Shown in pieces: positions 8,042 through 16,252 of a stretch of 40,405 nt of DNA. Numbering within the stretch: the first letter of the stretch is position 1; each line of letters starts with the position of its first letter. The position numbers were made by a program, and so were the translations under genes. The notes under the pieces were generated by a model. That model saw only the letters and a list, made by a program, of their open reading frames with translations, was not told the DNA's origin and did not search any database. Source of the stretch: Bacteroidota bacterium (GTDB lineage: Bacteria > Bacteroidota > Bacteroidia > Flavobacteriales_D > Crocinitomicaceae); the NCBI GenBank assembly GCA_024280155.1, contig JAJRQQ010000019.1:1-40405 (forward strand), in the 5' to 3' direction.

Positions 8042-9420
8042 TCTATAGCTAACTTCATCGACACTCTCAACTCTTCAAAAGTAGAAATAGAAATAACTCT
8101 ATTAATTTTACGAATGGATTTTAATAGCTTTTTTACTTTTAAATCTGATGAAAGAAAAGTTTCATTTTCATAATTATTATGTCGTAAAAATCCAACAATT
8201 TTTTGCAAATTTTTATCATAAATTTCATCTATAAAAACTCTATTTTTTAGTCCGTTTGAAATACTCGGAGTTTCACTCGAATAGAGTGCTTTTTTCCACA
8301 AATTAAATTCCTTAGAAATTTCATTAAAATGAGAAAACGAAACACCACCAATCAATTCTTTTTGATTTAATAAATCTAAGGTCATTTGAAGGTGATCTTC
8401 ATACTGTTTAGAAAGACCTAAGTTGATTTTATTTTCAAATTCAAGTTCGTCAAAATAATCCCAAGTAGCTTTTAATTCTTGTAAGAAAGAATGACTTAAT
8501 TTATCGGACGTTGCAATGAAACAAAGTTTATCTAAATTAAAATCACTCAACTTTTTTACTATAACTTCCAGTGCAACTCTTTTCTCCGAAACAACAATTG
8601 TTGTAGCATCATTACGTAAATTATTGGCTAAGACGTTCGTTAAAACTTGTGATTTTCCCGTTCCAGGAGGACCTTGAACAACACAATTTCCTTGACTTAA
8701 TTTTGCAAATACTTTTTCGTGGTCAACATCTGCAGGTAAAAGTCGGTTTTCACCAAAATGAATGACGCTATCATTCTTAACCTCACTATTTCCAAGGAGT
8801 ATGTTTACATTGTTACTCAAATTAGTGCAATTTTTTAAATCCTCTAATTCTTTAATAATCTGAAACCGGTGGTGGTGGAAATTTCCAATGAAATGAGATT
8901 CTTCATTCACTTTAGTCAACCCAATTTTTTGTAAAAAAGTAAACAATTCTTCTTTTTCTGTAAAAATGGGAACATCAACTTCAAGAAAAGACGTAATATA
9001 ATTATGCAGAAAAGGATTAAAAAACCAATCGTCTTCCTCTAAATAAAGATTTAATTTGCCTTTAACTTTATCAACCTCAAAATGTAAAGAATGAAGGATA
9101 ATTGGAGAAGAAACATTTTTCCCCTCATACAAATGCTCCAATGTTCCAATAGAACGGGACAAAGTATTTACTCCGGCCTCTTTAATAAACTTTTTTGCTT
9201 CACGAATGATAGATTTAGGGAAATCATCCAAGTCAAAAGAAAGTTCATTCGAGTAAAATAATCTTTTACGATCTTTCTCAACATGAACAAGTACATCATT
9301 TACATTAAAATGAGTACTTTCTTGAAGAAAATCATTGATGCTATATTTAATCTCAGTTGACAAGGGCTTAAAGATAAGAATGTTGTCAGAAAATAAAGAA
9401 AAATATTGAAAATAATACAA
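7960..9420 (-). CDS. SF1 (Upf1-like) helicase, N-terminal part of a frameshifted gene
   Basis: 486 codons from a TTG at 9420. The Walker A motif GPPGTGKS is at residues 250-257, preceded by the Q-motif-like region QGNCVVQ and followed by motif Ia VVSEKRVALEVI (276-287). The first 230 residues are a domain with FKPLSTEIKYSINDFL and NDVLVHVEKDRKRLFY, with no family I can name. The last about 27 residues are the wrong frame: the protein should shift near 8064-8072 into the frame of the 6014-8041 ORF. No ATG is available in frame before residue 1; an in-frame TAG lies a few codons upstream, so the true start is uncertain. The gene is divergent from the KtrA-type gene at 9535 and has no defence genes around it. 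Confidence 0.78.
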   Translation of the reverse strand: MYYFQYFSLFSDNILIFKPLSTEIKYSINDFLQESTHFNVNDVLVHVEKDRKRLFYSNELSFDLDDFPKSIIREAKKFIKEAGVNTLSRSIGTLEHLYEGKNVSSPIILHSLHFEVDKVKGKLNLYLEEDDWFFNPFLHNYITSFLEVDVPIFTEKEELFTFLQKIGLTKVNEESHFIGNFHHHRFQIIKELEDLKNCTNLSNNVNILLGNSEVKNDSVIHFGENRLLPADVDHEKVFAKLSQGNCVVQGPPGTGKSQVLTNVLANNLRNDATTIVVSEKRVALEVIVKKLSDFNLDKLCFIATSDKLSHSFLQELKATWDYFDELEFENKINLGLSKQYEDHLQMTLDLLNQKELIGGVSFSHFNEISKEFNLWKKALYSSETPSISNGLKNRVFIDEIYDKNLQKIVGFLRHNNYENETFLSSDLKVKKLLKSIRKINRVISISTFEELRVSMKLAIDCQVLRMKTTRIMPPFLNQILDLKNVF

Positions 9421-9477
9421 AACTAATGAAGATGACTATTCTCAAAGAATATCACTCAAATCCCTTTGATTTTTTAT

Positions 9478-9485
9478 TACATTTG
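9478..9485 (+). promoter_or_regulatory. -7 element TACATTTG before the KtrA-type gene
   Basis: TACATTTG matches the Bacteroidota -7 consensus TAnnTTTG exactly and lies 49 bases before the ATG at 9535. No TTG was found at the expected -33 distance, so only half the promoter is recognisable. Confidence 0.5.
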
Positions 9486-9534
9486 TAGAAGACTAGATTT
9501 TTAGCAATCCATCAATTGATGAAATAACGAAATT

Positions 9535-10236
9535 ATGAATTACAGTAAGTTTGCCGTAATCGGTGTTGGGAAATACGGAGCATCTATTGCAAGACGTTTA
9601 GCTGACAAAGGCGCACAAGTATTTGCATTCGACCCAAATGAGGAAAAAATTGAAAACATTAAAGATGATGTTGCTTTTGGTGTTACATTAGATGCTACAG
9701 ATTTTCGTGCGTTGAAATCTCAAAACATTGATGAAATGGATGCTGTAGTCGTTTCCATTGGAGAAAATTTTGAAGCAACCATTCTTACTTGTGTTCATTT
9801 ATTAGATTTAGGTGTGAAAAGAATAATTGCCCGAGCAAGTGGTGACCATCAACGATTAATTCTTGGTAAAATTGGTATCACAGAAATTCTTACACCTGAA
9901 AAAGAAGTTGCCGATGCTATTCGCGAAAGATTACTAAACCCAGATATTATTTCATTCTTTTCCTTACCTGATGACCATGAGATTGCAGAAATACGTGCAC
10001 CAAAAGGATGTGTTGGTCGAACAATTGATTCTGTAGGCTTTAGAAATAAATACGATATGACTTTAATTACAATCAAACGTTTATTCTGTGAAAAAAGAAA
10101 TGGAGAAGATTGTGATGTTCAACATATTATTGGTGTTCCAAAAAGTGATACAGTAATTAATGAAAAAGACACATTAGTCGTATTTGGTGCGGCTAAAAGC
10201 GTTGAACGATTTATTGAGATTAACCAATCACTCTAA
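9535..10236 (+). CDS. KtrA-type RCK potassium-channel regulator (TrkA-N/TrkA-C)
   Basis: 233 residues, the size of KtrA (about 220) rather than the doubled TrkA. The N-terminal Rossmann RCK domain has VIGVGKYG (residues 8-15, the GxGxxG nucleotide loop) and the acidic Asp33 in FAFDPNEEK that binds the ribose, as in NAD or ATP/ADP-binding RCK proteins. RCK-C follows at about 140-233, with GCVGRTIDSVGFRNKYDMTL and a final beta strand with DTLVVFGAAKSVERF. These proteins sit as an octameric ring under a KtrB/TrkH potassium channel and gate it in response to nucleotides. No channel gene is visible here, so its partner is elsewhere. The SDR gene begins 2 bases after its stop, suggesting co-transcription. 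Confidence 0.9.
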   Translation: MNYSKFAVIGVGKYGASIARRLADKGAQVFAFDPNEEKIENIKDDVAFGVTLDATDFRALKSQNIDEMDAVVVSIGENFEATILTCVHLLDLGVKRIIARASGDHQRLILGKIGITEILTPEKEVADAIRERLLNPDIISFFSLPDDHEIAEIRAPKGCVGRTIDSVGFRNKYDMTLITIKRLFCEKRNGEDCDVQHIIGVPKSDTVINEKDTLVVFGAAKSVERFIEINQSL

Positions 10237-10238
10237 TT

Positions 10239-10934
10239 ATGTTTATTGTTACAGGAGTTTCTCGAGGTCTGGGAAAGGCAATTGTAGAGCAATTACTTCA
10301 AAAAGGTGAAAAAGTTATTGGCATTGGTCGAAAACATAATTTTTTGAATGATAATTTTAGCTTTATCTCTTGCGATTTTAATTCTTCAGATGAAATCTCT
10401 AAAATTCAATTCGATACATTCAACGAGCCCGTAACCCTAATCAACAATGCTGGAATTATCGGAGAAATTAATCGAATTTCCACAAAAAAAGAGCACGATT
10501 TATCACAAGTTCTCCAAATAAACACTGTTGCTCCTTTTGAAATATTATCAAAAGTTTATACTAAAATTGAAAACAAAAACGATTTTACACTTGTAAGTAT
10601 CAGTTCTGGAGCAGCAAATAGATCAATTCCATCTTGGTCAACATATTGTGCTTCGAAAGCTGCATTAAACATGTTAACAGAGAATTTCTTTTTGGAAGAA
10701 AGAGAACTCGGACATACTCCACGAGTTTACGTAGTATCTCCAGGTGTTATAGATACAGATATGCAAAAAGAAATTCGTTCCGCTGAACCGGAAGATTTTT
10801 CTTCTCACAGAAATTTTGTCAGTCTAAAGAAAAATGGAGAATTATTCTCTACAGAAGAAGCAGCCGATCGCCTTCTAAATCTATTGCAACTTCCCTATCG
10901 AGAAGAATTTTTTGTTGATTTGAGAAACTTCTAG
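10239..10934 (+). CDS. Short-chain dehydrogenase/reductase (SDR)
   Basis: 231 residues of a classical SDR. Seen: the cofactor loop TGVSRGLGKA (residues 5-14, TGxxxGxG), the structural motif NNAG, the catalytic Ser in SISSGAA, the YCASK active site (YxxxK), and the PG motif in VVSPGVIDTDM. The residue after the second beta strand sits in IGIGRKH, where Arg points to NADPH rather than NADH. The overall arrangement resembles sepiapterin/benzil reductase-like SDRs, but the substrate is unknown. It starts 2 bases after the RCK gene stop, an unusual pairing; nothing obvious links the two functions. No terminator hairpin was found behind it. Confidence 0.88.
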   Translation: MFIVTGVSRGLGKAIVEQLLQKGEKVIGIGRKHNFLNDNFSFISCDFNSSDEISKIQFDTFNEPVTLINNAGIIGEINRISTKKEHDLSQVLQINTVAPFEILSKVYTKIENKNDFTLVSISSGAANRSIPSWSTYCASKAALNMLTENFFLEERELGHTPRVYVVSPGVIDTDMQKEIRSAEPEDFSSHRNFVSLKKNGELFSTEEAADRLLNLLQLPYREEFFVDLRNF

Positions 10935-11066
10935 CATTTCAATAAATAAAACACACCTTTAATCAGCAATAACCCTCCGTTCATCTATTTTATTTGAATA
11001 AGTCTTTTTATTTACCTAAATTGCAATACTTATCATGCTATTTTATTACTTATTTTAAATTAAACT

Positions 11067-13199
11067 ATGAAAAAAACATTTCTCTCCATGGTTGCGTTTG
11101 CATTATTTGCTTTCTCTGCCACTTCTCAAACAAAAAATGATATCGATTATTCAAACACTCGTGATGGTGAACAAGTTGAATATTGTTCGCAACATACAAA
11201 ATACGCTGAATACATCGCTACGCATCCTGAGGCTATACAACAATTTCAAGAAGAAGAGTTAATTCGACAAAATGAAGCTTTGAATTTAAACAATGAAAAA
11301 GCAACCATTTTATATATTCCTGTTGTTTTTCATGTTCTTCATAATAATGGCACTGCAAACATTAGCGATGAACAAATCATTGATGCTTTTAATATTTTAA
11401 ATAGAGATTACGCTTTACAAAATGCAGATGCTAATAATGTTGTTGCTGCATTTCAAGGTATGCCAACCAATTCTGACATTCAACTTAGAATGGCAACAAT
11501 AGCTCCTGATGGTACTTGTTTTTCTGGTATAACAAGAACACAAAACATTCTAACAAATGACGGTTCGAATGGTGGGGCACAAGTGAATGCAATTATAAAT
11601 GGTAATGATGTGTATCAAGGAACTTGGCCAGGTGATGAATACTTAAACATTTTCATTGTTGCTGATGCGGGTGGTGCAGCAGGTTATACTACGAAACCAA
11701 ATAACAGTTGGACAAGTAATACAATGGGTAATGGTATTTGGATTTTACATAATTATGTTGGTTCAATTGGAACTTCAAGTGTTACAGCTAGTAGAGCATT
11801 AACACATGAGGTTGGTCACTGGTTAAACTTAGCTCATCCTTGGGGTAATTCAAATAACCCTGGTCTTGCATCAAACTGTAGCGACGATGATGGCGTTACA
11901 GATACACCTAATACAATTGGTGTAACTTCGTGTAATCTTACAGAAAACTCGTGTGGCCCTTTAGCAAACGTAGAAAACTATATGGATTATTCTTACTGTT
12001 CTAAAATGTATACTCCAGGACAAGTCACACGAATGAGAAATGCTTTACAATCGAGTATCGGTGGTAGAAATAATGTTATGTCTGCGGCTAATCTAACAGC
12101 TACAGGTGCTGACGGTACCACTTACCTATGTAAAGCCGAATTTTCTTCGGACAGAACTTCTATATGTGCAGGTGAGCAAGTTAATTTTGCAGATGAATCT
12201 TACAATGCTGTGAATGGATGGACTTGGACGTTTACTGGAGGGAATCCAGCTTCATCAACTGCTCAAAACCCTACGGTTACCTATAACACTCCTGGTTTAT
12301 ACCAAGTAAAATTAACAGCAACAGATGGAACAAACAATGACGACGAAATCAAAACAAGTTACATTCGCGTTTTACCTTCTGGTACATCGATTCCATTTTT
12401 AGAAGGCTTTGAATCTTATTCTACACTAAGTAATATTACAGAATGGGAAATTATCAATGATGGTGGTATCGGATTTGAAATCGCTTCGATAGGACTGAAT
12501 AGTTCTAAGTCCGTTAAAATAATGAATTTCACTCAAGCCCCTGGGCCAAAAGATGCTTTGGTGAGTAATCCTATAGATTTAAGTAGTGTTTCTGGTTCTA
12601 TGACACTGAGTTTTAGATATGCGTACAAACGAAAAGTTTCTATCGACGATGATTGGTTGAAAGTATTTGTTACGAACGATTGTGGTCAAGGGTGGGGATT
12701 GAGAAAATCATTGCACGGTCAACAACTTAGCACAGATGTTTCTTCTTCTTCCTTTACACCTACTTCAGAAGCAGATGGGACGACGGTACACATGACAAAC
12801 ATCACAAGTCAATATTGGGTAAACAATTTCCGTTTCAAATTTGAATTTGAAGCTGGTGGAGGAAACAACATGTACATTGACAATATTAATATTTATGAAG
12901 GTTCACCTTCCGACAATCTTGTAGTTGGTATCACAGAGAATGAATTAATTCAAAACTTAGTTCTTTATCCAAACCCAACTGATGATGAGTTGAATGTTCA
13001 ATTCTCTCTTGAATCTTCTCAACAAGTATTTGTTCAAATTCAAGACCTTTCAGGGAAAATTTTGCAAAACAATTTAATCAATGCAAATTCAGGTTCTAAC
13101 CTTGTTCTTTTGAATACTTCAGAATTATCTTCTGGAATGTATTTTATGAAAATCAACATTGGTGGAGCACAAAAAACGATTCAGTTCGTCATTAAATAA
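11067..13199 (+). CDS. Secreted M43 (cytophagalysin-like) metalloprotease with T9SS signal
   Basis: 710 residues exported by a signal peptide (MKKTFLSMVAFALFAF, cleaved near ATSQ) and then by the type IX system. A zinc protease domain of peptidase family M43 fills about residues 85-330: zinc ligands His247, His251 and His257 with catalytic Glu248 in HEVGHWLNLAH, and the Met-turn NYMDY around Met306. A PKD domain follows (about 350-435, with TWTFTGGNPASS and PGLYQVKLTATDG), then a beta-sandwich segment with PFLEGFESYS and FRYAYKRKVSIDDDW (about 440-615, MAM/choice-of-anchor-like), then a type A T9SS sorting domain (about 635-710, LYPNPTDDELN to QFVIK). It probably acts on proteins outside the cell. 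A tandem paralogue follows at 13258. Confidence 0.93.
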   Translation: MKKTFLSMVAFALFAFSATSQTKNDIDYSNTRDGEQVEYCSQHTKYAEYIATHPEAIQQFQEEELIRQNEALNLNNEKATILYIPVVFHVLHNNGTANISDEQIIDAFNILNRDYALQNADANNVVAAFQGMPTNSDIQLRMATIAPDGTCFSGITRTQNILTNDGSNGGAQVNAIINGNDVYQGTWPGDEYLNIFIVADAGGAAGYTTKPNNSWTSNTMGNGIWILHNYVGSIGTSSVTASRALTHEVGHWLNLAHPWGNSNNPGLASNCSDDDGVTDTPNTIGVTSCNLTENSCGPLANVENYMDYSYCSKMYTPGQVTRMRNALQSSIGGRNNVMSAANLTATGADGTTYLCKAEFSSDRTSICAGEQVNFADESYNAVNGWTWTFTGGNPASSTAQNPTVTYNTPGLYQVKLTATDGTNNDDEIKTSYIRVLPSGTSIPFLEGFESYSTLSNITEWEIINDGGIGFEIASIGLNSSKSVKIMNFTQAPGPKDALVSNPIDLSSVSGSMTLSFRYAYKRKVSIDDDWLKVFVTNDCGQGWGLRKSLHGQQLSTDVSSSSFTPTSEADGTTVHMTNITSQYWVNNFRFKFEFEAGGGNNMYIDNINIYEGSPSDNLVVGITENELIQNLVLYPNPTDDELNVQFSLESSQQVFVQIQDLSGKILQNNLINANSGSNLVLLNTSELSSGMYFMKINIGGAQKTIQFVIK

Positions 13200-13214
13200 T
13201 ATCAATTAATACTT

Positions 13215-13243
13215 GGGGAGGACTAAAAATTCTCCCCATTTTT
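13215..13243 (+). terminator. Hairpin between the two M43 genes
   Basis: GGGGAG (13215-13220) pairs with CTCCCC (13232-13237), followed by ATTTTTA. The shape is that of an intrinsic terminator after the first protease, but only about 15 bases separate it from the second ATG, so it may work as an attenuator or mRNA-end stabiliser. Confidence 0.65.
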
Positions 13244-13257
13244 ATACTCTGTATCTT

Positions 13258-15351
13258 ATGAAAAAAATACTTTTACTTTCAACTTTTTTGATTTCTTCAC
13301 TTTCTTTTTCTCAAGAAATTTTACTTGAAAATTGGTGCATGACTTCTCATAAAATGAATGATTTGATGTCTAACCCGGCATACATTCAACAACTTCAATT
13401 GGATGATCAAATTCGTGCTGAAGAAGAAGCAAATGGTGTCGTTTTACCCAAAGGTACCGTCTATAAAATTCCAATTGTTTTTCACATTCTTCACAATGGT
13501 GGATCAGAAAATGTTGATGAATCACAAATATTCAATGCTTTAGACGTAATTAATCGTGATTTTAGAGCTTTAAACGCAGATACGGCAGAGGTAATCCCCT
13601 TATTTAAGCCACTCATAAGTGATGTTGAGATTGAATATGTTTTAGCTACAAAAGCACCAGATGGAAGTTGCTTTAAAGGTTACACTCGAACTCAGTCTCC
13701 TCTCACTTTTCAAGGAGATGACGGTGCAGCTCAAGTAAATGCAGTAAGAAATGGAAATGATGTCTATCAAGGGAATTGGCCAAGTGATAGATATTTAAAC
13801 GTTTATGTAATTGCTGATGCAGGTGGAGCTGGTGGATATACCAATTATCCGAATAACTGGGGCGGTACAGATATGTCTAATGGTATATGGATATTACATA
13901 CACAATTTGGAGAAGTAGGTACATCAAGTCTTTCTGCAGGTCGTTCTTTAACGCATGAATGTGGGCACTGGTTTAATCTTATTCATCCTTGGGGGAATTC
14001 GAACAATCCAGGTTTAGCATCAAATTGCAGCGACGATGATTTAGTTACTGATACACCAAATACTCGTGGTGCATCAGGTTCTTGTAACTTGAATGAAAAT
14101 GCTTGTGGCCCGATAGCAAATACACAAAATTATATGGATTATGCACTGGCATGTCAATCGATGTTTACACAAGGTCAAGTAGATAGAATGCGTGCTGCAG
14201 TAATTTCTAGTGTAGGTGGGCGAAATAATTTATGGACTGCACAAAACCTTGCATTAACAGGAGCTGATAACAATCCTGTTTTGTGTAAAGCAGAATTCTC
14301 TGCAGACAAAACTTCTGTCTGCATAGGAGAACAGGTTACATTCTCTGATGAATCTTTTAACTTAGTAAATGGTTGGACATGGTCTTTTCAAGGAGGCGTA
14401 CCGGCAACTTCAACAGATCAAAACCCTAGCATTACATATTCTACACCAGGGTTGTATGAAGTCACTTTAACTGCAACCGATGGTAGTTCAAGTGATAATG
14501 AAGTTAAAATTAATTATATCAGAGTTCTTCCAGCTGGTTCAAGTCTTCCTTTTTTCGAAGGGTTTGAAAATTTATCAACACTTGACAATATCACAGAATG
14601 GGAAAACATCAATGATGCTGGTATTGGTTTTGAAATAGCATCTATCGGTTTAAACAGTTCAAAATCTGCCAAAATAATGAACTTTACCCAAGCTCCTGGG
14701 CAGAAAGATGCGATTGTGAGTACACCGATTGATTTAAGCGTGGTGACCAGTTCTATGACGTTAAGTTTCAGGTATGCATACAAACGTAAGGTTTCCATTG
14801 ATGACGATTGGTTGAAAGTATTTGTTACGAACGATTGTGGTCAAGGATGGGCTTTGAGAAAATCATTGCACGGTCAACAACTTAGCACAGATATTTCTTT
14901 ATCTTCATTTACGCCAACATCAGTAGCTGATTGGACAACTATTCACATGACGAATATCACCTCTACATTTTGGGTGAACAACTTCCGCGTTAAATTTGAA
15001 TTTGAAGCTGGAGGAGGTAATAACTTCTATTTGGATAATATAAACATTTACGAAGGTAGTCCGAATGATGAAATAGTTGGCTTGGATGAAATTAGCGAAG
15101 TCAGTCAATTGAATGTTTATCCAAATCCTACAGAAGGTGAATTGAATATCGCATTTACGATTAAAAATTCAGCAACTACGGATGTTAAAATTATGAGTAT
15201 TACTGGTCAAGAAATCCAATCTCATTTCATTAACGCAGAGGCAGGTTCTAATCTTGTTTTAGTTGATACCAATGAGCTCGAAAGCGGCGTTTATTTTGTT
15301 CAATTAACTGTAAATGGTACAAGTAAAACAATACAGTTTGTGGTGAAATAA
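13258..15351 (+). CDS. Secreted M43 metalloprotease, tandem paralogue, with T9SS signal
   Basis: 697 residues from the ATG at 13258; an upstream in-frame start at 13213 would place a charged tail before the signal peptide (MKKILLLSTFLISS), so it is rejected. Same architecture as the preceding gene: M43 zinc site HECGHWFNLIH with His233, Glu234, His237 and His243, Met-turn NYMDY, PKD domain with PGLYEVTLTATDG, MAM-like sandwich with PFFEGFENLS and FRYAYKRKVSID, and a type A T9SS C-terminal domain (VYPNPTEGELN to QFVVK). The gene arose by duplication. A stretch in the sandwich region is nearly identical at DNA level to the first copy (see findings). A hairpin terminator follows at 15375. Confidence 0.93.
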   Translation: MKKILLLSTFLISSLSFSQEILLENWCMTSHKMNDLMSNPAYIQQLQLDDQIRAEEEANGVVLPKGTVYKIPIVFHILHNGGSENVDESQIFNALDVINRDFRALNADTAEVIPLFKPLISDVEIEYVLATKAPDGSCFKGYTRTQSPLTFQGDDGAAQVNAVRNGNDVYQGNWPSDRYLNVYVIADAGGAGGYTNYPNNWGGTDMSNGIWILHTQFGEVGTSSLSAGRSLTHECGHWFNLIHPWGNSNNPGLASNCSDDDLVTDTPNTRGASGSCNLNENACGPIANTQNYMDYALACQSMFTQGQVDRMRAAVISSVGGRNNLWTAQNLALTGADNNPVLCKAEFSADKTSVCIGEQVTFSDESFNLVNGWTWSFQGGVPATSTDQNPSITYSTPGLYEVTLTATDGSSSDNEVKINYIRVLPAGSSLPFFEGFENLSTLDNITEWENINDAGIGFEIASIGLNSSKSAKIMNFTQAPGQKDAIVSTPIDLSVVTSSMTLSFRYAYKRKVSIDDDWLKVFVTNDCGQGWALRKSLHGQQLSTDISLSSFTPTSVADWTTIHMTNITSTFWVNNFRVKFEFEAGGGNNFYLDNINIYEGSPNDEIVGLDEISEVSQLNVYPNPTEGELNIAFTIKNSATTDVKIMSITGQEIQSHFINAEAGSNLVLVDTNELESGVYFVQLTVNGTSKTIQFVVK

Positions 15352-15374
15352 TTTTAAACCATCTCACTTTTTTA

Positions 15375-15408
15375 AAATCCTTTCATTCACTTGGAAGGAT
15401 TTTTTTTG
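15375..15408. terminator. Terminator between the M43 gene and the TauE gene
   Basis: AAATCCTTTC (15375-15384) pairs with GGAAGGATTT (15393-15402), one wobble pair, 8-base loop, followed by a T-run. It serves the plus-strand protease; the A run on the other arm may also serve the convergent permease gene. Confidence 0.75.
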
Positions 15409-15417
15409 TTTTAGTAA

Positions 15418-16149
15418 TTAAGTAACAAAGACCAATTTAACGGATGCCAACACCAACACAAATGCTAGAGCATAGCGAAGATTTCTATTGTTTAGTCTAG
15501 AACTCCCTACCAAACCACCGAAAAAAGAGCCAAAAACGACAAGTAACACAAAGAAAATTGAAGCTGGATGTAACTGTATCCCTTTTGTGATTTGCCCTGC
15601 CATTCCACTCGCTGAATTAACCCAAATAAACAATGCAGAAACAGCTGCAGCTTCTTTCATTCTACCCCATTTCATTAAAAGAATGACAGGGCTAAGAATA
15701 ATTCCTCCACCAATTCCAATTAATCCTGAAAAAAAGCCAATTAATCCACCAACAAATATTCCTTGATACCATTTCACCTCCCTGATGACATCTGATTCTT
15801 TCCCAAATAAGTTTAGCATTTTTGCAATTGCAAAGAGCAAAAGAATACCTAAGATTATTTTATATAAACGTGTGTCAATGTCATACAAGCCCCCAAGAAA
15901 GGACAATGGAATTGAGCCGACAGCAAAATACAAGAACAATTTCCCATTAAAATAGCCTGCTTTCCAGAAATGATAAAAAGAAATCGCAGCAACAAAAAGA
16001 TTAAGTAGTAATGCTGTTGGCTTCATTACTTCGGGAGGAAACGAGTAAAGCGCCATTAATGCTAAATATCCACTTGCACCTCCATGCCCAACCGCTGCAT
16101 ATAAAAATGCTATAATTGGGAGAATTAGAATAAAAAAGTCGATACCCAT
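15418..16149 (-). CDS. TauE/SafE-family membrane permease
   Basis: 243 residues, almost entirely hydrophobic with about eight membrane segments in two similar halves. The family marks are the glycine-rich repeats AVGHGGASGYLALM (near residues 20-33) and GLIGIGGGIILSPVILL in the second half. TauE/SafE proteins export or import small organic acids or sulfur compounds (sulfite, sulfoacetate, sulfolactate and others); the substrate is not readable here and no sulfur gene is nearby. ATG 16149 is chosen; a GTG at 16155 would add two residues. A perfect -7 element on the minus strand (16155-16162) lies so close that transcription could begin at or next to the start codon. Confidence 0.87.
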   Translation of the reverse strand: MGIDFFILILPIIAFLYAAVGHGGASGYLALMALYSFPPEVMKPTALLLNLFVAAISFYHFWKAGYFNGKLFLYFAVGSIPLSFLGGLYDIDTRLYKIILGILLLFAIAKMLNLFGKESDVIREVKWYQGIFVGGLIGFFSGLIGIGGGIILSPVILLMKWGRMKEAAAVSALFIWVNSASGMAGQITKGIQLHPASIFFVLLVVFGSFFGGLVGSSRLNNRNLRYALAFVLVLASVKLVFVT

Positions 16150-16154
16150 AAACA

Positions 16155-16162
16155 CAAAAGTA
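16155..16162 (-). promoter_or_regulatory. -7 element TACTTTTG at the TauE start
   Basis: On the minus strand 16162-16155 reads TACTTTTG, matching TAnnTTTG. It lies 5 bases upstream of the ATG at 16149, which would give a leaderless or near-leaderless mRNA. No -33 element is seen. Confidence 0.35.
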
Positions 16163-16195
16163 GAAGAATCAATAAGACTAAAGTATAATCTACAT

Positions 16196-16231
16196 CATAA
16201 AAAAAGTCCTTGCAAGATATGCAAGGACTTT
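16196..16231 (-). terminator. Terminator of the ATP synthase operon
   Basis: A perfect 12-bp stem (16203-16214 with 16220-16231; arm AAAGTCCTTGCA) and a 5-base loop. Read on the minus strand it is followed by a run of seven T, a classical intrinsic terminator just beyond the atpG stop. Confidence 0.88.
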
Positions 16232-16252
16232 AAAGTTATAAAAATTATTGTC

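Noticed and set aside
6014-9420. Reading the helicase as a Mokosh-type or other named anti-phage system
   Set aside because: No kinase, PLD or nuclease motif is visible, and the neighbours are ordinary chromosomal genes; the label would be unsupported.
13213-13257. Earlier start at 13213 for the second M43 protease
   Set aside because: It would put fifteen residues before a clear signal peptide and run through the hairpin; ATG 13258 is better.
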